In this document: positions 58,063 through 64,000 of the stretch, one piece after another
Layout of the letters: every line of letters begins with the position of its first letter
Position numbering within the stretch: position 1 is the first letter of the stretch
NCBI GenBank assembly: GCA_036675345.1
Contig: JAKFFE010000031.1
Span: 62,001-126,000 of the forward strand
Direction: 5' to 3'
Source: JALYOC01 sp036675345
Lineage (GTDB): Bacteria; Myxococcota; Myxococcia; Myxococcales; Myxococcaceae
DNA: 64,000 nt
Program-made: the position numbers and the translations under genes
The notes under the pieces: model-generated
Database searches by the model: none
What the model was told of the DNA's origin: nothing
Seen by the model: only the letters and a program-made list of their open reading frames with translations

Positions 58063-59360
58063 GGGGACGCCGGCATCACCACCGGGGCCCTCCCTTCCGT
58101 GGCTACTTCCGGGCCCACCTCCACCGGCGGATCTTCGTCTGGTTCGGGGTCACGATCCTGATCACCGGGCTGGCCACCGGAGCGGTGATGGCCGCCCTCT
58201 CCCCGCTGGGGCAGTTCGCCTGGCGACGGGAGGTGGAGCGGATCCAGGGCTTCGCCTCCGATCGCTTCGCCCACGTCTGGGACGACCCCGCGGCCCGGGA
58301 GGAGCTGGCCGCCGCCACCGCCCGTCAGCTGGAGGTGGGGGTGCAGCTGTTCGATCCACGGGGGACCCTGCTCTCCTCCCACGGGCCCACCTCCTGCCGG
58401 CGCCCCCACCAGGGCACGGTGGTGCGAGGGGGCGTCACCCTGGGCGAGGTGCGGGTCTGTCTCTCCCGGCCGCATCAGGGCGGGGTGTGGCGGGCGCTGT
58501 TGGCCCTGCTGGTGGGGGGAATCACCCTCTGGGCCGCCACCGGGTGGATTGCCCGCCGGCTAGGGTGGCCGTTCTCCGAGCTGGCCCGGGTGGCCAGGGC
58601 CCTGGGGGAGGGAAACCTCCAGGCCCGCGCCCACGTGGGGCCGCACTGGGATCAGGAGTCCCGGTCCCTGGCCGGGGCGATCAACGAGATGGCGGGGCGG
58701 ATCGATCGCCAGCTGGCCGATCAACGCGAGCTGCTGGCCGCCGTCTCCCACGAGCTGCGCACGCCCCTGGGCCACATGCGGCTGTTGATCGAGCTGGCCC
58801 GGGGCTCCGCCGCCGATCCCCGCGCCCTGGAGGAGATCGACCGGGAGGTGTTGGAGATCGACGCGCTGGTGGGCCAGCTGCTGGCCAAGTCCAAGCTGGA
58901 GTTCCAGTCCCTGCACCCCTCCCCGGTGGATCCGGTGGACGCCGCCCGCCGGGCCCTGGAGCGCGCCGGGCTGTCGGCGGCGCTGCTCACCGTGGAGGGC
59001 CCGCCCCCGGCGTCGGTGAACGCCGATCCCACGCTGCTCTCCCGCGCCCTGGCCAACCTGATCGACAACGCGCGCAAGCACGCCGGTGGCGCACGGGCGG
59101 TGCGGGTCCGGGCCGACCGGGGGAGGGTGTTCTTCGAGGTGGACGACGCCGGTCCGGGCTTCGTCCCCGGAGAGGAGGAGCGGGTGTTTGACGCCTTCTA
59201 CCGCTCCTCCCAGGCCCCCACCCGGGACCCGGATTCGGTCTCCCTGGGGCTGGGCCTGGCCCTGGTCCGCCGGATCGCCCAGGCCCACGGCGGCAGCGCC
59301 TTTGCCAGGAATCGAGACTCAGGCGGTGCGACTGTCGGATTCGAGGTCACCTCCCTTTAG
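58059..59360 (+). CDS. Sensor histidine kinase, partner of the OmpR-type regulator
   Basis: A 433-residue protein. Two membrane helices (FVWFGVTILITGLATGAVMA; LLALLVGGITLWAATGWIA) frame a ~95-residue periplasmic domain. A HAMP region (FSELARVARALGEGNLQARA) follows, then the dimerisation/phospho-acceptor H-box AAVSHELRTPLGHM. The ATPase motifs are NLIDNARKHAGG (N-box), VDDAGPGF (G1) and GLGLALV (G2). It starts inside the regulator stop codon. The CpxA-like layout and two CpxP-like genes upstream suggest envelope-stress or metal sensing. Confidence 0.93.
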   Translation: MRGRRHHHRGPPFRGYFRAHLHRRIFVWFGVTILITGLATGAVMAALSPLGQFAWRREVERIQGFASDRFAHVWDDPAAREELAAATARQLEVGVQLFDPRGTLLSSHGPTSCRRPHQGTVVRGGVTLGEVRVCLSRPHQGGVWRALLALLVGGITLWAATGWIARRLGWPFSELARVARALGEGNLQARAHVGPHWDQESRSLAGAINEMAGRIDRQLADQRELLAAVSHELRTPLGHMRLLIELARGSAADPRALEEIDREVLEIDALVGQLLAKSKLEFQSLHPSPVDPVDAARRALERAGLSAALLTVEGPPPASVNADPTLLSRALANLIDNARKHAGGARAVRVRADRGRVFFEVDDAGPGFVPGEEERVFDAFYRSSQAPTRDPDSVSLGLGLALVRRIAQAHGGSAFARNRDSGGATVGFEVTSL

Positions 59361-59433
59361 ACACTGCAAGCCTTTGGATTTGCGTCGTTTCCGCCAGTAA
59401 ATAACGGGAAATGGTCACGCAACTCCGGGGGGC

Positions 59434-59455
59434 GACACACGAAAATATGTGTGTC
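59434..59455. repeat. Inverted repeat GACACAC-N8-GTGTGTC
   Basis: Perfect 7-bp arms in the A/T-rich 194-nt gap between the histidine kinase and the M43 protease, 74 nt past the kinase stop. It could be an operator of the protease gene or a weak terminator. Confidence 0.4.
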
Positions 59456-59496
59456 TACCTCCTCCAGTGTCGCCGTTGAGAACACGGTGGGGGCCA

Positions 59497-59526
59497 TTGA
59501 CTCCATAAGTAGCCCTTTGGTAACTA
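59497..59526 (+). promoter_or_regulatory. Promoter of the M43 protease gene
   Basis: TTGACT (59497-59502), an 18-nt spacer and TAACTA (59521-59526), about 28 nt before the ATG. An AAGGAG ribosome site follows it, so this gene has a normal leader. Confidence 0.5.
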
Positions 59527-59554
59527 GCCGCGCCCTCTCAAGGAGCTTTCCCTC

Positions 59555-60457
59555 ATGAAGAAGCTGCTCTTCGCTGCACTCATCGCGCTTGCCGGCTGCG
59601 GTGGTTCGACCCTGGATGTGGATTCCACCTCGGGTGTGGATGGCACCACCGAAGTGCTTGGATCCCAGGCTGACCTCGGTCGTGGCTGTGCGACCCGCCA
59701 GCTGACCTCCGAGCAGATGGACTCCATCGAGATGCAGGTGGAGCGGGTGATGATGGCCAAGGGTGGCCCGGGTGGTGGCGGTACCCCTCCTGCCTCGGCC
59801 GGAGTGGTCGACGTCTACTGGCACACCATCACCAGCACCAGCGGCCAGGGCGCGGTCAGCGCCACCGCGATCAACAACCAGATCGCGGTCCTCAACGCCG
59901 CCTACCAGGGCACCGGCTTCAGCTTCCGTCTGGTCGCCACCGACGTGACCGCCAACAACGCCTGGTACACGATGGCGATGGACTCCACCGCCGAGGCGGC
60001 GGCCAAGGCCGCGCTCCGCCGGGGCGGCGCCGCGGCGCTGAACATCTACTCCGCCAACCTCGGGGACGGGCTGCTGGGCTGGGCCACCTTCCCCAACTGG
60101 TACTCCGGGAACCCCTCCGACGACGGCGTGGTGTTGCTGTTCTCCTCGCTGCCCGGCGGGACCGCCTTCCCGTACGACGAGGGCGACACCGCCACCCACG
60201 AGGTCGGTCACTGGCTGGGCCTGTACCACACCTTCCAGGGTGGCTGCGCCAAGCGGAACGACTACGTCGATGACACCCCGGCCGAGCGCACCCCGGCCTA
60301 CGACTGCACCGCGGGTCGCGACACCTGCGCCGGCGCCGGGCTGGATCCGATCACCAACTTCATGGACTACACCCCGGACGCCTGCATGTACCAGCTGACC
60401 CCCGGCCAGACGGCCCGGATGCAGAACCTGTGGGCCACCTACCGCGCCGGTCGCTAG
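59555..60457 (+). CDS. M43-family (cytophagalysin/pappalysin-like) metalloprotease lipoprotein
   Basis: A 300-residue protein. The lipoprotein signal ends in LAGC. The catalytic domain has the metzincin zinc motif HEVGHWLGLYH and the Met-turn in NFMDYTPDACMYQLTPGQ, the hallmarks of M43 peptidases. Upstream strands VVDVYWHTI and GTGFSFRLVATDVTA fit the family. Four Cys pairs near the active site (CAKRND, CTAGRDTC, DACMY) may form disulfides. It should act as a cell-surface or shed endopeptidase. AAGGAG lies 8 nt before the ATG. Confidence 0.92.
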   Translation: MKKLLFAALIALAGCGGSTLDVDSTSGVDGTTEVLGSQADLGRGCATRQLTSEQMDSIEMQVERVMMAKGGPGGGGTPPASAGVVDVYWHTITSTSGQGAVSATAINNQIAVLNAAYQGTGFSFRLVATDVTANNAWYTMAMDSTAEAAAKAALRRGGAAALNIYSANLGDGLLGWATFPNWYSGNPSDDGVVLLFSSLPGGTAFPYDEGDTATHEVGHWLGLYHTFQGGCAKRNDYVDDTPAERTPAYDCTAGRDTCAGAGLDPITNFMDYTPDACMYQLTPGQTARMQNLWATYRAGR

Positions 60458-60483
60458 TCCTCCGCAGCGCAGGTTGAGTTTCA

Positions 60484-60519
60484 GAACGCCGGGATCGCCA
60501 GTGAGCGGTCCCGGCGTTC
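60484..60519 (+). terminator. Intrinsic terminator after the M43 protease gene
   Basis: A perfect 11-bp stem (GAACGCCGGGA / TCCCGGCGTTC) with a 14-nt loop, followed by GCATTTGT, 26 nt past the stop. Confidence 0.7.
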
Positions 60520-60570
60520 GCATTTGTATGGGCTCCCAAGCAATGTTGGAAGCGGGGGGCGGAATCGCGG

Positions 60571-60576
60571 TAGAGC
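60571..60576 (+). promoter_or_regulatory. -10 element (TAGAGC), near-leaderless start
   Basis: TAGAGC ends 7 nt before GTG 60584. Confidence 0.4.
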
Positions 60577-60583
60577 AGGGGAC

Positions 60584-60991
60584 GTGAGCTCCTCCGCCGC
60601 GATCCTTGGTGCATCCCAGCAGGTCCAGGTCTCCCTTCCGCTGGAGCCGGGGATCCCTCCCACCCGGGCCCGGGTGGGGGCCCGGCTGCTCTCCCACCGG
60701 CAGCGGGTGCTGCGGGCCGGGCTGGCCTGGGCGTTGTTCTGGGGACTGGCGTTGGCGTTCTTGCCGGTCCCGATTGTGCACTTCATCCTGGTGCCCACCT
60801 TCCTGATCACCGGCCCGATCGTCGCCTGGAAGCGCTTCGCCAAGACCGCGGTGATCGAGAGCGGAGAGGTGGGCTGCATCCGCTGCGGAAAGCCGGTCCC
60901 GATCGACGAACCCCAGTACGGCTGGCCGGTGGGCCTGTTCTGCAAGGCCTGCGGGGTCACCTTGCGCCTGCAGCCGGTGAACGAGGGCTGA
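60584..60991 (+). CDS. Membrane protein with C-terminal zinc ribbon
   Basis: A 135-residue protein. Two hydrophobic helices (GLAWALFWGLALAFLPVPIV and LVPTFLITGPIVAW) are followed by a cytoplasmic-side zinc ribbon: GCIRCGKPVPIDEPQYGWPV and FCKACGVTLRL (two C-x2-C knuckles). No family was recognised. GTG 60584 was chosen by the -10 box; upstream in-frame codons are less well supported. Confidence 0.7.
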   Translation: MSSSAAILGASQQVQVSLPLEPGIPPTRARVGARLLSHRQRVLRAGLAWALFWGLALAFLPVPIVHFILVPTFLITGPIVAWKRFAKTAVIESGEVGCIRCGKPVPIDEPQYGWPVGLFCKACGVTLRLQPVNEG

Positions 60992-61058
60992 GCGGCGAGG
61001 GGGCCACCGTCGGCGCAGTGAGCTTCGCCTGGGTGGCGGGGTCGCTGGGGTAAGGGGG

Positions 61059-62864
61059 TCAGCCGCGCGAAGAGGGACCGGGCCCGGTGACCGGGTCCGG
61101 CTTCTGGGGCGGCAGCTGGATCCGGAAGGTGGAGCCCTGGCCGGTCTGGCTCTCCACGGTGATCTCCCCGTGGTGCTGGAGGATGATGCTGCGGCTCACC
61201 GACAGCCCCAGCCCGGTGCCCTGGCCCCGGGGCTTGGTGCTGAAGAAGGGGCGGAAGATCTTCTGCCGGACCTCCAGGGTCATCCCCTGCCCGGTGTCCT
61301 GGACCTCGATCAGCACCCCTCCCTCCGGGTGGGAGGCGGTGGAGACCGAGAGGGTCCGCTCCGGCACCCCGGCCATGGCGTAGGTGGCGTTCATCATCAG
61401 ATTGACCAGCACCTGCCGCAGCTGGTTGGCGTTGCCGGTGACCGCGGGCAGGCCGTCCTGATAGCGGGTCTTGAGCTTCACGCTGGCCAGCGCCACCTGG
61501 TGGGCCACCAGCCGGACCGCGCCGCGCACCACCTCGTTGGCGTCCAGGGTGACGAACTCCACGTGCTCCGGCCGGGCGAACTCCAGCAGGTTCTGGAGGA
61601 TCTCGTTGGCCCGCCGCGCGTCGGAGCGGATCAGGGTGAAGTACTCGCGGGCCTCGGCCACCGACTCCACTCCCTCTCCCAGCTCGGAGAAGCCCACGAT
61701 CCCCACCATCGGGTTCTTCACCTCGTGCGCCAGTCCGGCGCTCATCTCCCCCAGCGCGGACAGCTTCTCGGACTGGATCAGCTGGGCGTTGGCGTCCTGC
61801 AGCAGCGCCTCGCGCCGGGACAGCTCACCGCTCATCCGGTTGAAGGCCTCCGCCAGGCGGCCCAGCTCGTTGCTGCTGGTGACCGGGACCACCACCCCGA
61901 ACTCGCCGCGGGAGATCACCGCCATCGTCTCCTCCAGCTTGCGGATCGGCGCGGTGAGGCGCCGGGAGAAGTACACGCTGGCCAACAGCGCGATGGCGAT
62001 CACGAACACCCCGAACAGGATCGATCGCCGGGTCAGCTCGGCGTTGGCCCGCAGCGCGTCGCTCTTCTCCACCTCCACCAGCACCGCCAGCCGGGAGATC
62101 GGGACCAGCGAGAAGGCGCCGATCCGCTCGTTCTCCCGGGTCTGGTATTCGTGCACCCCGCTGGAGACGGTGCTGGCCAGGGCCCGCTGGACGATCTGCT
62201 GCCCCGACCAGTCCGCGTGGGCCAGCATCTGCTGGGGATCGGGGTGGACCACGATCTGCCCACGGTCATCCACCAGGTACACGTCGGACAGCTTGGGGCG
62301 GGCGAAGATCCGCAGCATCCGGAACGGGGCCAGGTCGGCGACGATCACCCGCCGCCCCTCCTGGATCGGCACCGCCAGCCGCAGCAGCGCCAGGTCCGGG
62401 GGGAGGCTGCCGTTGATCAACAAGGCCTGTTGCGCCGCCGCCTTCTCCAGCGGGATCGGGCTGGCCTCCCGCGCCGCCCGCAGATCCTCGGCCTGGTAGT
62501 TCAGCTGCTCCAGCCGCCGGGTCTGCACCGAGTCGAACACCCGGCGGTAGGGGCCCCCCTCCTCCCTCGCCCACACCTCCAGCCCCAGCAGATCCTCGTC
62601 GGCCTCGAACAGCGAGGCGGCGGCGTCTCCACTCCCGGAGGCGGCCTGCTGCGCACCGAAGTAGCGCAGCTGGTCCAGCTCGCTGGAGAGGTGGGAGCCC
62701 ACCTCCTCCGCCAGGGTCCCCGCCAGCCGCCCGGAGAAGTCGAACAGGTAGGCCAGCTTGTCCGAGGTGAACAGGGCGCTGGCCAAAGAGAGGTAGGTCC
62801 CCAGCGCCAGGATCAGCACCCCGCCCATCAGGGCCAGCATCTGGTAGCGGATCGAGAGGCGCAT
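61059..62864 (-). CDS. Orphan sensor histidine kinase with large extracytoplasmic sensor
   Basis: A 601-residue protein. TM1 (about 8-30) and TM2 (SILFGVFVIAIALLASVYFS, about 290-310) frame a ~255-residue periplasmic Cache-like domain (SDVYLVDDRGQIVVHPDPQQ is a typical Cache strand). HAMP (TAPIRKLEETMAVISRGEFG) and the H-box GLAHEVKNPMVGIVGFSELG follow. The ATPase motifs are NLMMNATYAM (N-box), DTGQGM (G1) and GTGLGLSVSR (G2). No response regulator is adjacent. The start lies 3 nt after the stop of the upstream beta-helix gene, so the two form an operon. Confidence 0.92.
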   Translation of the reverse strand: MRLSIRYQMLALMGGVLILALGTYLSLASALFTSDKLAYLFDFSGRLAGTLAEEVGSHLSSELDQLRYFGAQQAASGSGDAAASLFEADEDLLGLEVWAREEGGPYRRVFDSVQTRRLEQLNYQAEDLRAAREASPIPLEKAAAQQALLINGSLPPDLALLRLAVPIQEGRRVIVADLAPFRMLRIFARPKLSDVYLVDDRGQIVVHPDPQQMLAHADWSGQQIVQRALASTVSSGVHEYQTRENERIGAFSLVPISRLAVLVEVEKSDALRANAELTRRSILFGVFVIAIALLASVYFSRRLTAPIRKLEETMAVISRGEFGVVVPVTSSNELGRLAEAFNRMSGELSRREALLQDANAQLIQSEKLSALGEMSAGLAHEVKNPMVGIVGFSELGEGVESVAEAREYFTLIRSDARRANEILQNLLEFARPEHVEFVTLDANEVVRGAVRLVAHQVALASVKLKTRYQDGLPAVTGNANQLRQVLVNLMMNATYAMAGVPERTLSVSTASHPEGGVLIEVQDTGQGMTLEVRQKIFRPFFSTKPRGQGTGLGLSVSRSIILQHHGEITVESQTGQGSTFRIQLPPQKPDPVTGPGPSSRG

Positions 62865-62867
62865 CGT

Positions 62868-64000
62868 TCAGCCCTGGGAGCTCTCTTCGGCGCCCAGATC
62901 GGGCAGCGGTCCAAACCAGCCGCCATCGGAGGCGCCGTTGACCTCCACCGGCAGCGGGGCCCCGGCGTTGATTCCCGGGCTGCCCGGCCGGAGCCGGAAG
63001 TCTCCTCGCGCCGGCGCCAGATAGCCCGGGTCCGCCTCCACCGAACCGGCGTCGGGGCTGCCCACGCAGTAGGCGCCAAAGGCGTTGCCCCACACCCCGT
63101 TGGGGTTCTGCTGGGCGAAGGAGGAGACCGCGCCGCAGGCCCCGAACTCCAGATTCCCGGTCAGCAGGTTGTTGCGCAGATCGACCCCGTTGGACTGGGA
63201 GGAGACCTGGGCCCCGTCACCGGCGTTGCCGTGCAGGGTGTTGTGCCAGGCCCGGGCGCCGGAGCTCCCCTGGGACACCGCCAGCCCCGAGCCACCATTG
63301 GCCCAGATCCGACACTGCAGCACCTGGGCGCCGTTGGAGCTGGCCGCCACCTCCACCCCGCCCAGGGCGTTGTCCCGGATCATCACCCCGCGCACCGTGT
63401 TCCCGGTCTTCTTCACGTGGACCCCAAAGCCGCCAAAGCCCCGGACCTCCACCCCCGGCCCCAGCTGGGAGGGGCCGTCGTTGAACTGCACCCCATCCCC
63501 GGCTCCGTCCCGCAGCAGCGAGTCGGCCACCTGGGCCCCGGAGCCCTCGATCAGCAGGGTGGGGGCGGGACACCCGGACAGCTCCAGCCCGATCACCCAC
63601 TGCCCGGTCCCGTCCAGGGTCAGACACGGGCTGCTGGGACTGGCGGAGGAGAAGTCGATCCGGATCCCCGGTCCTCCGGCCAGGCGGGCTCCGGGGGCGG
63701 TGAGCGGAGGCAGGTTCTGGCTGCCCACGGTCATCGGCGCGGCGAAGACGATGGTCCGCGAGGCCGCCTGCGCGTTGACGTACAGGATCGCCTCTCGCAC
63801 CGAGAGCCCGGTGCCGCCGGGCGCCTGGGGAGTGGCGGCCAGATCCAGCTCGTCCGCGGGGGTGGTGACCACCACCGCCTCCCCGGCGGTGGCCACCGCC
63901 AGGTACCGGGTGGCGGCGTGGCGGTTGCCGGCCGGATCCTGGATCTCCACCGACAGCGGGAACAGCCCGGCGGTGGGGAACAGCCGGGTGCGGGAGGCCA
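62868..64000 (-). CDS. Right-handed parallel beta-helix protein (5' end outside window)
   Basis: At least 377 residues; the frame stays open to the right edge (LFPTAGLFPLSVEIQDPAGN just before the first internal start), so the N-terminus is missing. The visible start looks like an Ig-like domain end. The region ~45-330 is a repeated beta-helix of the pectate-lyase/NosD type: VADSLLRDGAGDGVQFNDG, FGVHVKKTGNTVRGVMIRDN, VLQCRIWANGGSGLAVSQGS, ARAWHNTLHGNAGDGAQVSS. The C-terminus has FRLRPGSPGINAG and DLGAEE. It is probably a surface polysaccharide-binding or adhesive protein. It is followed directly by the histidine kinase. Confidence 0.83.
   Translation of the reverse strand, partial: ASRTRLFPTAGLFPLSVEIQDPAGNRHAATRYLAVATAGEAVVVTTPADELDLAATPQAPGGTGLSVREAILYVNAQAASRTIVFAAPMTVGSQNLPPLTAPGARLAGGPGIRIDFSSASPSSPCLTLDGTGQWVIGLELSGCPAPTLLIEGSGAQVADSLLRDGAGDGVQFNDGPSQLGPGVEVRGFGGFGVHVKKTGNTVRGVMIRDNALGGVEVAASSNGAQVLQCRIWANGGSGLAVSQGSSGARAWHNTLHGNAGDGAQVSSQSNGVDLRNNLLTGNLEFGACGAVSSFAQQNPNGVWGNAFGAYCVGSPDAGSVEADPGYLAPARGDFRLRPGSPGINAGAPLPVEVNGASDGGWFGPLPDLGAEESSQG

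Noticed and set aside
1..64000. tRNA and rRNA genes
   Set aside because: No cloverleaf with CCA/T-arm consensus (GGTTCGAATCC-like) and no rRNA core sequences were recognised on either strand by eye.

Overview
The window is G+C-rich DNA with dense, short-gapped genes and a strong G/C bias at third codon positions. It reads as the chromosome of a Myxococcota bacterium. The clues are a DUF2378-type protein (a family known mainly from myxobacteria), a lipoprotein with MopE-like Asp/Cys-rich metal-binding repeats, many acidic Gly/Asp-rich lipoproteins, proteases carrying P/Homo B domains, a membrane-bound Ser/Thr-kinase-like protein and several two-component genes. No rRNA, tRNA, CRISPR array, insertion sequence or phage gene was recognised. 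Both edges cut a gene: an M28 peptidase at the left and a beta-helix protein at the right.

Layout. 0-5 kb: M28 membrane peptidase, then a small stress/redox set (ECF sigma factor fused to a zinc-binding tail, DUF302, rhodanese lipoprotein, OsmC, DUF6265 lipoprotein). 5-14 kb: a TerB-like membrane protein, a pentameric ligand-gated channel fused to a peptide-type solute-binding protein, an HTTM membrane protein, AlkD-like DNA glycosylase, an NAD(P)-binding protein, a FliB-like cysteine-cluster protein, a VOC protein with a histone H1-like tail and a methyltransferase. 14-25 kb: a 1308-residue modular protein, YedK/HMCES, a lipoprotein, PlsC, a transmembrane pseudokinase, a long-chain acyl-CoA ligase and an SRPBCC membrane protein. 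25-35 kb: DUF2378, a hydrophilic small protein, two P-domain proteases (M28 and M4), a second FliB-like protein, a large lipoprotein, an orphan receiver and an O-methyltransferase. 35-44 kb: MopE-like lipoprotein, a disordered acidic protein, a 42-bp triple repeat, an M1 aminopeptidase lipoprotein, DUF1279, an AI-2E-type permease with a cNMP-binding protein, and a secreted propeller-like protein. 44-48 kb: TapT (tRNA acp3U), a small coiled-coil protein, and a coupled YcaO-TfuA thioamidation pair. 48-56 kb: YfhO-like membrane protein, lipoprotein, EEP hydrolase, a structured leader before a DCC-family thiol protein, a likely ~84-nt small RNA, a TrmJ-like RNA methyltransferase, PhoD, HAD and B3/B4 proteins. 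56-64 kb: two CpxP/Spy-like periplasmic proteins followed by an OmpR/HK two-component system, an M43 metalloprotease lipoprotein, a zinc-ribbon membrane protein, an orphan histidine kinase and the partial beta-helix protein.

Three points stand out. First, the channel-solute-binding-protein fusion at 6083-8605 is topologically coherent, since both sensory domains would be periplasmic. Second, the YcaO-TfuA pair has no recognisable precursor peptide next to it. Third, at least ten genes have a TANNNT-like -10 hexamer placed 6-7 nt before the start codon, which implies widespread leaderless transcripts; other genes in the window use ordinary AGGAG-type ribosome sites. Start positions were chosen with these two signals where they could decide.
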